DNA of 64,000 nucleotides. It comes from Granulosicoccus sp947495035 (GTDB lineage Bacteria; Pseudomonadota; Gammaproteobacteria; Granulosicoccales; Granulosicoccaceae). This document shows, piece by piece, positions 27,786 to 36,041 of this stretch. Every line of letters starts with the position of its first letter. Within the stretch, counting starts at the first letter, position 1. A model generated the notes under the pieces. The model did not search any database and was not told the origin of the DNA. It saw only the letters and a list, made by a program, of their open reading frames with translations. The translations under genes and the position numbers were made by a program. Location of the stretch: the NCBI RefSeq assembly GCF_050589605.1, contig NZ_JBNGOO010000007.1; one strand, given 5' to 3'.

Positions 27786-28619
27786 TCAGTCATCCTTCTT
27801 GTCTGCCTTGTGCACAGTGTCTTGTGGCGGTTCGATATCTTCGATCCAGTAGAGTCCCAGACCGACCCGGTGGTGTCCCTTGTCGGCCTCGCCGGTATCG
27901 CTGCCCTGATCGTGCACGGACAAGGCAGCATCGAGCGAGCGCAACAGCTTCAGTCCCTCGGTGGCACTGAGCTGACGAAACTGTTCCCGACCTTCGCTCG
28001 TGACATTGTCATAGGCCACGCTCATCTGCAGGCGTCGCTGATCATGGCCATTCAGGTTGTAGTCCAGGGTGGTCAGCAGGTCGGTGGCACTGGTGGCAAA
28101 GATATCCAGCAAGGCCGATTCGCTCTGCTGCGGTACGTAACCCTGATGCAACAGTGACACCTTGCCGGCCTCGTGTTGCACGGTTCCCACGCGTTCCAGT
28201 TCATCGAGCAGGGCACGGGCTGGCACATCACCGCCATGGCGCTTCACCAGCTGATTGAAGCTGTCGCTGCTGTCGCCGTAGGTCAGCACCCGCGGTTTGC
28301 CCTGAGCGGTCTGAAATTCCTGGTCCTGCAACCAGCCGGTGACGACCCGAACGGCACGATTGTGCTTGCTGACGCCGGTATTGACGTCACTGGGCAGTTC
28401 GCGAATGCGCTTGACCTCCTTGCGGTTGATGCCGGTGACAATGGCAATGCGTGAAAGCGTGGGTGTCTTGCCATCGATGCCGAAATGTTCCTCCGCTTCC
28501 CTGACGTAGGCCTGTTTCGCCCAGTTGGCAAATTCTGCATGCGAGACACCATGACGCAGCAGCAGTCGCACCAGTGGCGAGAGTACTTTGGTCACGGCTT
28601 GTTGCAGGCTTTCGTTCAT
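27786..28619 (-). CDS. DUF6502 family protein
   Basis: 277 residues. The N-terminus LSPLVRLLLRHGVSHAEFANWAKQAYV followed by a helix-turn-helix-like segment (TLSRIAIVTGINRKEVKRI) is typical of the DUF6502 family, whose members often lie next to genes for exported proteins. The fold suggests DNA binding in the N-terminal 80 residues and an unknown C-terminal domain. The downstream lipoprotein gene is in the same unit. A regulatory role is inference. Confidence 0.75.
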   Translation of the reverse strand: MNESLQQAVTKVLSPLVRLLLRHGVSHAEFANWAKQAYVREAEEHFGIDGKTPTLSRIAIVTGINRKEVKRIRELPSDVNTGVSKHNRAVRVVTGWLQDQEFQTAQGKPRVLTYGDSSDSFNQLVKRHGGDVPARALLDELERVGTVQHEAGKVSLLHQGYVPQQSESALLDIFATSATDLLTTLDYNLNGHDQRRLQMSVAYDNVTSEGREQFRQLSATEGLKLLRSLDAALSVHDQGSDTGEADKGHHRVGLGLYWIEDIEPPQDTVHKADKKDD

Positions 28620-28873
28620 GCTTTTCCGGTCATGGACGGTGATGCTATCGGGCTATGCGCCGGTTTTTCCATGGTGAGCAATTGACAGACCGGAGCAAGT
28701 AGTTCGCCGGTTCATGTGCCGCCACGTCGAAAAGTTGGGATATTTATCCCAGCTATGGAAAATACTAACAGGAAAGGGCGCGGGATCGACAGACGAATTC
28801 GGCATCTGCCACCGATGTCACCCCTGCTGATCGTCGGGTTGGCAACAGGGAAAGCGGTGGCCGGGAAAATCGA

Positions 28874-29278
28874 TCAGGGGCTGGACGAGGAGAGGTAGAG
28901 ATCGGTGAAGGTCGGTTTGCCGTCCACACACTGGCTGGCATCCAGCGGCACTACCACCACCACCAGCGAGCCCGAGAGCATGGCTGACAGGGCCAGCGTC
29001 TCGATTTCCTCCTGGCGAGCCGCACCGGCTGCGCTGCTGGTATCCATACGCAGTATATTGCTGCGACAACCGGACGGGCCGATCTCGTGTCCGCCGATGT
29101 GCAGCGTCAGATAATCCCGGCCATCGAAGGTGCCTCGCTGGACCTCGGTCAGCTGAGTGGTGATGGTGATCTGCGGAGGTGTCAGTGTATTGGCTGCCAG
29201 TGGCAGACAGAATAGCAGCGGAAACAGGCATGAAACTGCATGCACAAGGCGGGCAATCGATGGGCGCGTGGGTTTCAT
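28874..29278 (-). CDS. Small exported hypothetical protein
   Basis: 134 residues with a clear signal peptide (MKPTRPSIARL then a hydrophobic core ending LPLAANT, cleavage near residue 30). The mature part is about 105 residues with two cysteines (SGCRSN and SQCVDG) that could form a disulfide, and beta-strand-like segments (LSGSLVVVVVPLDAS). No family recognised. It is monocistronic; 254 bp without a gene separate it from DUF6502, and in that gap I see nothing distinct. Confidence 0.6.
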   Translation of the reverse strand: MKPTRPSIARLVHAVSCLFPLLFCLPLAANTLTPPQITITTQLTEVQRGTFDGRDYLTLHIGGHEIGPSGCRSNILRMDTSSAAGAARQEEIETLALSAMLSGSLVVVVVPLDASQCVDGKPTFTDLYLSSSSP

Positions 29279-29783
29279 GGCTTGCTGGTGTCTATCCGCA
29301 GTTCGGTCTGTCCGCTTCGGGCGATAAGAGGCTTGTCGCAGTGTAACGTTCCCCGAGTGTCAGACGAGAGGGAAAATTGCCCTGAACAAGGTTATCCCGA
29401 TCATAACGCCGGCCGTGTCTCCGACCTGTGCTGCAAGGCTCATTCCAGTGTCAACAGCGGGTTCCGCCAGTCCGAATCACCGTTACGCGAGAAACTGTCG
29501 AACCTCTCGGGGGAGGGTTACGGGGCCTCGACCGAGCGGTTCGATACCCTGAACCAATACTCATTTGCAAATTCAAGGATCACAGCACTTGTTCTCTAGG
29601 TAGACGGCAGTTTGTCTATTGAGCTACATTACACGCCGCTGACCGGTGAGTAATTGTTGTGCCGGACAAGAACAAGATGGCGTTGCGGGGAATCGGAATC
29701 CGCAGACACCACAGGGACGACCCGCTTTTCATTGCCATATCACCTTCATTGATTCTGTCAATCACTCTAAAGAGAATTGCAAC
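29279..29783 (+). promoter_or_regulatory. 505-bp upstream region of the TRAP operon
   Basis: No gene found. It contains the promoters of two divergent units (exported protein and TRAP operon) and an imperfect inverted repeat: arms 29498-29510 and 29532-29544 are 13 bp each with one mismatch (tcgaacctctcgg / ccgagcggttcga), 21 bp apart. The arms could be a regulator operator or an RNA hairpin. Ribosome binding for dctP is a modest AGAGA about 9 bp before the ATG. Confidence 0.45.
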
Positions 29784-30881
29784 ATGTCAAGACGTCACTT
29801 TCTGAAAACAGGCGCTGGAGCAGCAGGAGCTGCCGCCGTCGCCGGTACTGGTCTCATCACATCGGCACCCGCTATCTCGCAAGGTCGTGAGAAGCTGGTC
29901 ATGGTCACCACCTGGGGGCGTGGCCTGGCGGGTGTATTCGACGCAGCGCAGCGCGTAGCGGATTCCGTCAACGCCATGTCCGATGGCACGCTGGAAATCG
30001 AGATCAAGGCACAGGGCGAGCTGGTCTCCGGACTGCCGGCCGTCTTCGATGCGGTCACCACCGGTCAGGCGGACATGTACCATGGTGCCGATTACTACTG
30101 GGTTGGCCAGCACCCGGCCTTTGCCTTCTTCACCGCGGTGCCGTTCGGTATGACAGCGCTGGAACTGAACAACTGGTACTACCACATGGGTGGACACGAG
30201 CTGCATCGTGAACTGGGTGAGGAATTCGGTCTGGTATCTTTCCAGGCAGGCAATACCGGTGCTCAGTCCGGTGGCTGGTTCCGCAAGGAGATCAACAGCG
30301 CGGATGACTTCAAGGGTCTGAAGTTCAGAATGCCGGGTCTGGGTGGAGCGGCTCTGGGCAAGCTGGGCGCCTCCGTACAGACGCTGCCGGGTTCCGAGGT
30401 GTATCAGGCTCTGGCTTCAGGCGCCATCGACGGTACCGAGTGGATCGGTCCATGGGCCGACGAGAAGGCCGGTTTCCAGGAAGTCACCAAGTTCTACTAC
30501 ACCTCCGGTTTCCATGAGCCGGGCGCCGGTCTGCAAGTCGGCATCAATGCCGATCGCTGGGCATCGCTGAAGCCGCATCATCAGAAGATGATCGAAATTG
30601 CCTGTGGAGACGCCAACTCCTGGAACCTGCATCAGTATCTGGCGAACAACGCGATTGCGCTGGATCGTCTGGTGGCTGGTGGTGTGCAGACACTCGAATT
30701 CCCCGATTCCGTGTGGGATGCCTTCGGAGCCGCTTCCCAGGAAGTGCTGGATGAGAACATGGATGACGAATTCTTCGCCAAGACCCATGATTCCGTCATG
30801 AAGAGCATGAAATTGTCCGCTCGCTGGGCTGATCTGTCCGATGGCATCTATACTCGCCAACGAACTCGCGTCGCAGGCTGA
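29784..30881 (+). CDS. TRAP transporter substrate-binding protein (TakP-like)
   Basis: 365 residues from the ATG at 29784. The N-terminus carries a Tat signal (SRRHFLKTGAGAAG) ending SAPAISQ, so the protein folds before export. The mature part matches the TRAP DctP family, sub-branch of 2-oxoacid binders: LVMVTTWGRG, ADMYHGADYYWVGQHPAF, FRMPGLGGAALGKLG, LASGAIDGTEWIGPW and FYYTSGFHEPGAGLQV. The ligand is probably a keto acid or similar carboxylate; that is inference from the subgroup. First gene of a three-gene operon; the permease genes follow after 150 bp. Confidence 0.9.
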   Translation: MSRRHFLKTGAGAAGAAAVAGTGLITSAPAISQGREKLVMVTTWGRGLAGVFDAAQRVADSVNAMSDGTLEIEIKAQGELVSGLPAVFDAVTTGQADMYHGADYYWVGQHPAFAFFTAVPFGMTALELNNWYYHMGGHELHRELGEEFGLVSFQAGNTGAQSGGWFRKEINSADDFKGLKFRMPGLGGAALGKLGASVQTLPGSEVYQALASGAIDGTEWIGPWADEKAGFQEVTKFYYTSGFHEPGAGLQVGINADRWASLKPHHQKMIEIACGDANSWNLHQYLANNAIALDRLVAGGVQTLEFPDSVWDAFGAASQEVLDENMDDEFFAKTHDSVMKSMKLSARWADLSDGIYTRQRTRVAG

Positions 30882-31031
30882 TACAGGCCTGAATCGCTGG
30901 TAACAGCGGTAATGACTGCAGCGTCCGGTACCGGGGTGCACCATGGCGCCCCGGTATCACTCCTCTTACCGATGAGGAGCCCTGACGCTGCGGTTTTCCG
31001 GTTTTTCTGATCACGTTTTTCGGAGGCTCGC

Positions 31032-32159
31032 TTGGCGGCACTCTTATCGATTCTGGCTGGCCTGGGACAGGGTTTCATCGATCTGGTGATGTTGCCGTGG
31101 ACACTCTGGCAGTGGTTCCACATGGATGTACTCAAGGAACGCATGGTCGCCATGACGCTGGCAGGCATGTCGGTGCAGTTCCTGTACATGGTGCTGAGCA
31201 CGGTACTGCTGCTGTTGCTGTTGAGCCTGATCAGTCGCCGATTCCTGAAATCGACAGTCCTGTCGCTGGAAGCCTTCAACCGTCGCATCGGGCAACTGGC
31301 CTCGTGGTTCGTGCTGCTGCTGATGATGCAGCAAGTCATGATCATCATCATGGGTCAGGTATTTCGTGGCAACGAACTGCTGTTCTCGCCGTTCGGCATG
31401 CAGTTGTCGAACGCCGAACTGCAGTGGATGTCCGGTCAGCTCAAGCTCTACAACGCACTGCTGATTGCGCTGGCATCGGCCTATACCTTCATCGAAGGGG
31501 GTCATGTGCGGGTCGATCTGGTGTACGGCAATCTGGGCTACAAGGCCCGGCGATTCATCGATTTTCTGGGTTCCATCCTCTTCATGATGCCGTCAGCCAT
31601 TCTCATGTGGTGGTTTGCCTGGCCACTGGCGATGAACTCGATCTTCGCGCAACGTCCCATGAACATCTTCTCCGACAAGGCCAGCTGGCGTGGCGTTCGT
31701 CTGGAGACTTCCGGTACGGCTGAATTCACCTGGGTCTGGACCTTCAAGGTACTGATACTGGTGTTTGCCGCCCTGCTGTTCCTGCAGGCAGTTGCCTTCA
31801 TGCTGCGCAATCTGTGGGCCCTGCTCGAGAGCAAGGCAGAGATAGAATCGCATCCGGTTGATCCAACCGATATTGCGCAGGCAGAGCCCGACATCAATCT
31901 CGGCAGTCCACTGCCGGATTCATCCCAACCGGACGATGCCCGTCAGAGTGTGCGCTCCGGCGATGCCACAGTGGCCGCGGCGGCCTACCCGGATGCCACG
32001 GCCTCCGCCAATGAACAACTGGAACGCCTGCGGGAGACCGAACATCAACGCCGCCGAATCCGAACCGACAGCAGACAGAGCGTGAACCTGAACGACAACA
32101 TTTCCACACCTTCCCTGGCGCCTGCTGGCGGATCCAACAAGCCATCCGGAGGCCAATGA
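31032..32159 (+). CDS. TRAP transporter small permease, extended (DctQ-type)
   Basis: 375 residues from a TTG at 31032 preceded by CGGAGG at 5 bp. DctQ proteins are usually 160-220 residues. Membrane helices are seen at about 50-72, 95-112, 178-200 and 236-258. The last 100 residues are an unusual hydrophilic tail rich in Ala/Ser/Asp/Gln with an Arg-rich coiled segment (LERLRETEHQRRRIRTD). The N-terminal half (up to about 90) is also longer than usual. It forms the membrane complex with DctM; the start of dctM is 1 bp beyond its stop. Confidence 0.85.
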   Translation: MAALLSILAGLGQGFIDLVMLPWTLWQWFHMDVLKERMVAMTLAGMSVQFLYMVLSTVLLLLLLSLISRRFLKSTVLSLEAFNRRIGQLASWFVLLLMMQQVMIIIMGQVFRGNELLFSPFGMQLSNAELQWMSGQLKLYNALLIALASAYTFIEGGHVRVDLVYGNLGYKARRFIDFLGSILFMMPSAILMWWFAWPLAMNSIFAQRPMNIFSDKASWRGVRLETSGTAEFTWVWTFKVLILVFAALLFLQAVAFMLRNLWALLESKAEIESHPVDPTDIAQAEPDINLGSPLPDSSQPDDARQSVRSGDATVAAAAYPDATASANEQLERLRETEHQRRRIRTDSRQSVNLNDNISTPSLAPAGGSNKPSGGQ

Positions 32160-32160
32160 C

Positions 32161-34263
32161 ATGTTCTTTGGTCTCAATGGCGTTGAAATATCGCTGATCA
32201 TCACCTTTGCCTGTCTGTTCATCGGCATCCTGTCCGGCTTTCCCGTGGCCTTTGCCATCGCCGGCTCCGCTATCGTCAGTTTCGGCATCATTGCCGTGAT
32301 GAGTCACGCCGGCCTGCTGTACACCCTGGTGGAAGGCAATGCGGGAACCGAAATCATTCCAGTACTGCCCCAGGGCTGGGACGGGGCCTTCCTGTCCATA
32401 CTCTCCACCTGGTCGGGTGGCATCTTTTCGCGCGCCTTCGGTGGCAACGTCGAGACCCTGCTGGCGGTACCGCTGTTCGTGCTCATGGGCATCGCGCTGG
32501 AGCGTTCACGCATCGCCGAAGACCTGCTGACCACCATGGCGCGCACCTTCGGCACTCTGCCCGGTGGACTGGCTATCGCCGTGGTGCTGGTCGGTACCCT
32601 GCTGGCAGCCAGTACCGGTGTGGTCGGTGCCACGGTTGTCACGATGGGGTTGATCGCCCTGCCAACCATGTTGCGCGCGGGTTATTCGAAGTCGCTGTCG
32701 ACGGGGGTCATCGCCACCTCAGGCACACTGGGTCAGATCATTCCGCCCTCGATCGTGATCGTGTTGCTGGGTTCCATCGTGGGCGACATGTACTCCATCG
32801 GTCAGGAGAACCGAGCCAAGGAAATGGGGCAGACGGTCATGGAAATGCTGGGTGAACCGGCAGTTCTGTCCACCGGTACCCTGTTCAAGGCAGCATTCAT
32901 ACCGGGTGTGGTACTGGCCCTGATGTATGCCCTGTACGCACTGGGCTATGCGCTGCTGAAACCCAAGTCGGCGCCTCCGATCAAGCTGGATGAGGCCGAC
33001 TCCGGCAAGTTCGATGTGGCGGCACACTACGGCCACCGCACCGGCTTGCTGGTGCTGCTGACGCTGGGCCCGGTGATTCTGCTGGTAGCCTTGTGGCTGG
33101 CCCTGACCAACATGGGCTTCATCACCTCGCAAGCCTTCGCCGGTGATACGGGACTGATCTCCCACGGTACGGCTCTGGTGACGCTGGCGTCGCTGACCAT
33201 CCTGTTGCTGTCGATGACCCTGCAACCTCAGTACCGGCCCCTGCCATTGCTGATCGGTATCGTGGGCGTTGCAGCCTATGTACTGGTGGATATCTTCGTT
33301 CTGGGACCCGAGAACACGCCGGGCGAGCGCTTTGTCAATTACGGTATTCCCGTTCTGCTGATCCTGTTCGGCGTCAAGGCGGCGCTGACCAGGCTCAGCA
33401 ACATTGACGTGCTGCGCGTGGTATCGCCCCCGGTCATTCTGATCGTGTCGGTACTGGGCTCCATCCTGGGCGGCGTGACCAGTCCGACGCCGGCTGCGGC
33501 TCTGGGTGCGGCGGGTGCCATCATGCTGGCAGCAGCGCGACTGTCCGAAGGCAATCGCAGTGCCACGCGTATCATTCTGTGGGCCGCATTTGCGGTCGTC
33601 ATCATGCTGCTGATGCGTGGCAACTTCGATCTGCGCATGTCACTGGATGACGTCAATCTGGAGAACAAGGTTGCCGTATGGGTGACCATCGCCGCCTATC
33701 ATGTGGCGGTATTCGGTCTGCTGTTTTCCTGCTTCGTGCTGATCAGCAAGAAGGTCATGACCTCCGTGGTTCGCGAAACCACCAAGGTCACCAGCATGGT
33801 TTTCATGATTCTGGTTGCCTCGCTGTTCCTGAGTCTGTCGATTCGTGCCTACGGGGGTGAGCACTACATTCAGGAGGTGCTGCGCAGTATCGAGGATCCC
33901 CGCACGCTGTTGCTGGCAGTCATGGCGGTGCTGTTCCTGCTGGGCTTCGTGCTCGATTTCATCGAAATCATCTTCATCGTGATTCCGATTGTCGGACCGG
34001 TCATCTATGCCGCAGATCCGGCACTAATGCCACCGGAGTGGATCACCATTCTCATCGCGGTGAATCTGCAGACTTCCTTCATCACACCGCCGTTCGGCTT
34101 TGCGTTGTTCTATCTGCGTGGGGTAGCACCGCCATCGGTCACCACGGGGGATATCTACCGAGGTATCTGGCCTTTCGTTCTGATCCAGATAGTCGGCCTG
34201 GTGCTGTTGTGGAATTTCCCGCAGATCACGACCTTCCTGCCGGATCTCCTGCCGGCCAATTAG
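32161..34263 (+). CDS. TRAP transporter large permease (DctM-type)
   Basis: 700 residues with about 16 predicted helices. Core DctM signatures: GFPVAFAIAGSAIV, LLAVPLFVLMGIALERSRIAEDLL, LAASTGVVGATVVTMGLIALPTML, GTLGQIIPPSIVIVLLG. The protein is longer than the typical 430 residues because of extra membrane segments (about 290-480), as in keto-acid/chloroaromatic-type TRAP permeases. Sodium-coupled uptake is expected from the family. RBS GGAGG lies 7 bp before the ATG. The stop codon TAG (34261-34263) spans the IS insertion junction described separately. Confidence 0.92.
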   Translation: MFFGLNGVEISLIITFACLFIGILSGFPVAFAIAGSAIVSFGIIAVMSHAGLLYTLVEGNAGTEIIPVLPQGWDGAFLSILSTWSGGIFSRAFGGNVETLLAVPLFVLMGIALERSRIAEDLLTTMARTFGTLPGGLAIAVVLVGTLLAASTGVVGATVVTMGLIALPTMLRAGYSKSLSTGVIATSGTLGQIIPPSIVIVLLGSIVGDMYSIGQENRAKEMGQTVMEMLGEPAVLSTGTLFKAAFIPGVVLALMYALYALGYALLKPKSAPPIKLDEADSGKFDVAAHYGHRTGLLVLLTLGPVILLVALWLALTNMGFITSQAFAGDTGLISHGTALVTLASLTILLLSMTLQPQYRPLPLLIGIVGVAAYVLVDIFVLGPENTPGERFVNYGIPVLLILFGVKAALTRLSNIDVLRVVSPPVILIVSVLGSILGGVTSPTPAAALGAAGAIMLAAARLSEGNRSATRIILWAAFAVVIMLLMRGNFDLRMSLDDVNLENKVAVWVTIAAYHVAVFGLLFSCFVLISKKVMTSVVRETTKVTSMVFMILVASLFLSLSIRAYGGEHYIQEVLRSIEDPRTLLLAVMAVLFLLGFVLDFIEIIFIVIPIVGPVIYAADPALMPPEWITILIAVNLQTSFITPPFGFALFYLRGVAPPSVTTGDIYRGIWPFVLIQIVGLVLLWNFPQITTFLPDLLPAN
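34257..34262 (+). repeat. Target-site duplication, left copy
   Basis: CAATTA directly before the left inverted repeat; the identical copy follows the right inverted repeat at 35937-35942. Removing the IS and one copy rebuilds a continuous reading ending in AAT TAG. Confidence 0.9.
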
Positions 34264-35936
34264 TGCCCATCCACAAAGCCTGCTTTTACGGTCGACGATG
34301 AATCTTGCTACCCAGAGCCGGAACCTGATTCTGAACATGTTCTCGCTTGACTGAATTTTAGCGCCCAATTCCACGATTTACCCTCTTTGGCTCGTTTTCA
34401 GGGCATAACCGTCCGTCGCACTATCTGATTTCGTGCGATTTTCATGACCCATAATGCTTACCTGTGTGGCTAGGCCGATGAAAACCGGACCATCCGGATC
34501 AGGTTGTAACTCAATACCGATGACCAGACGAAGGCCTTGAAGCCATCAAGGCCTTTCCAGGTCGCCTTGCCTGCGCCAAATGCACGTTTGAGTTCCGATA
34601 TGTTGCCTTCGATACCTGCGCGAAAGTTACGCAGGGCGTCGAACGTCTTCTTCTTCACCCCCATGTCGCCCAGTGCAAGTCCGACCGGTTTGCTGAATAT
34701 ATTTCGCTTCACGCCCAACGCCTTGGCAGACTCAACGTTGGCTTGGCTGGCATAGCACCCATCGGCAACAACTGCGCTGGGAAGTTTCTCGTAGTCAGCC
34801 CGGCAGGCTTCGAGTACGCACACGTACAGCACGGCGTCAGCCGGGTTGCCATTCTCGATTTTGCAGTAGGTAATGAAACCATCTTCTTGGGTCGCCAGAT
34901 TGATCTTGTGGCCGAACTGAACATCGCGCAGACCCTTCACGATGATGTCGGTATGTGGCTCAAAAATACTGACAATCTTCTGCGATGCCGGAACATCTTC
35001 TTCATCGTAAACACGTCGTTGAGTTTGATCGATGACCTTGAGTAGCAAGGCGATGTAGTGCTCAACCTTGTCGACCCATCGTTCTGCATTTCCAGAATTG
35101 TTTGCGTTAAGCCTGACCTTTTCAATGGCGCTTCGTGATTGTTTAAACACAACTGTGGCACAGCCCAGTAATGCTGGGTAGAGTTCGTCTTTTTCAGCCT
35201 TTTTAGCGTGAAAAATGCGATAGGACAACGATTTCGATTTATCGCGTTGATCTGTAAAACGGATTTTTACACCTGTCATTTCGTTGCTCTGAAACAGTAA
35301 CCGGCTCAGCACACGAATACTATCGGCCAGCAGCTGACTGTCTCTGGGCGCTGCTATGTTGCTGTCGGTCACAGTGCTGTCAATACGTAACCGATCCACT
35401 TTGAGCGTGTTGTCTTCAACCAGGTGTGACAGGAACAACTGGTTCGCCTGTTCGAGTGTCTCTGGGCTGATGTGACGGATAGTGGATTGGAGGCCAGAAC
35501 GACTGGGATATTGATCCACCTGCAGTCGAGCAAACGTCCGATACGTCGGCGAGTCGGCCAAGTGGAATGATAACTTCTCGTAGCTCACCTTGAGGATCTG
35601 CTTGAGCAACAGGCAGCAAAAGACGCTGTCCACGCTCAACCCGCAGGCGCCGGTTGCCGTGGTATCGGGTACACGGAAATCGCGCTCCACTGCATCGAGA
35701 ATAAGCGGGTAATCATCGAGCAAATCTGACAAAGCACTGAGCTGATCGCCCAGCGCATGTTCGGCATAAAAATGGAATATACTGACCTGAGCATTGCGGG
35801 TCTCTCGCATGCGGGAATCCTCTTGGTGTGTGTTTAAGCTTCGCAACTCAAACATACCAAAACCAAGAGGATTTTTTACGTCCGCCGCCAAAATTTTCTC
35901 GTCAACTCAAATAGTTACGGGTTTGTGGATGGGCAC
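34263..35936 (-). mobile_element. Insertion sequence, ISNCY/IS1182-like, 1674 bp
   Basis: Bounded by perfect 15-bp terminal inverted repeats (GTGCCCATCCACAAA, 34263-34277 and 35922-35936). Flanked by a 6-bp direct repeat CAATTA (34257-34262 and 35937-35942), a target-site duplication (8 bp, CCAATTAG, if the end bases are counted as target). Carries one transposase gene on the minus strand. Complete ends, intact gene and identical duplications suggest a recent insertion. Confidence 0.93.
34470..35810 (-). CDS. Transposase (DDE, ISNCY/IS1182-like)
   Basis: 446 residues from the ATG at 35810 (MRETRNAQVS), chosen because GAGGA lies 8 bp upstream; the open frame begins at 35891. It has an N-terminal helix-turn-helix region with FRVPDTTATGACGLSVDSV and a DDE core with Asp in VDRLRIDSTVTDSNI and Asp in SAVVADGCYAS, ending in GIEGNISELKRAFG (Glu candidate). 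These fit IS1182/ISNCY-type transposases of the IS4/IS5 superfamily. The 207 bp between its stop and the left IS end is non-coding. The gene looks intact. Confidence 0.9.
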   Translation of the reverse strand: MRETRNAQVSIFHFYAEHALGDQLSALSDLLDDYPLILDAVERDFRVPDTTATGACGLSVDSVFCCLLLKQILKVSYEKLSFHLADSPTYRTFARLQVDQYPSRSGLQSTIRHISPETLEQANQLFLSHLVEDNTLKVDRLRIDSTVTDSNIAAPRDSQLLADSIRVLSRLLFQSNEMTGVKIRFTDQRDKSKSLSYRIFHAKKAEKDELYPALLGCATVVFKQSRSAIEKVRLNANNSGNAERWVDKVEHYIALLLKVIDQTQRRVYDEEDVPASQKIVSIFEPHTDIIVKGLRDVQFGHKINLATQEDGFITYCKIENGNPADAVLYVCVLEACRADYEKLPSAVVADGCYASQANVESAKALGVKRNIFSKPVGLALGDMGVKKKTFDALRNFRAGIEGNISELKRAFGAGKATWKGLDGFKAFVWSSVLSYNLIRMVRFSSA

Positions 35937-35942
35937 CAATTA
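35937..35942 (+). repeat. Target-site duplication, right copy
   Basis: CAATTA directly after the right inverted repeat, identical to 34257-34262. The following GG continues the ancestral sequence, so the original stop codon was also TAG. Confidence 0.9.
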
Positions 35943-36041
35943 GGCTGACGGGTCACTCCGAGTGCTGTGTCCCGCGCAAGAGCGACATGACAAGCCCCGC
36001 CCTCAGGGGGGGGGGTGCATCACCAGGCAGAAGATGGCAAA
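35943..36041 (+). other. Intergenic with 10-G run
   Basis: Short region between the IS and the fusion gene. It has a run of 10 G (36006-36015) after CCCCGCCCTCA, which can fold into a GC-rich stem and may serve as the terminator of the ancestral TRAP operon. The G run is prone to length variation. Confidence 0.4.

Noticed and set aside
29560..29645. tRNA-like text on the minus strand (GTAGCTCAATAGAC)
   Set aside because: A D-arm-like phrase is present, but no matching acceptor stem, anticodon arm or T-arm could be paired.
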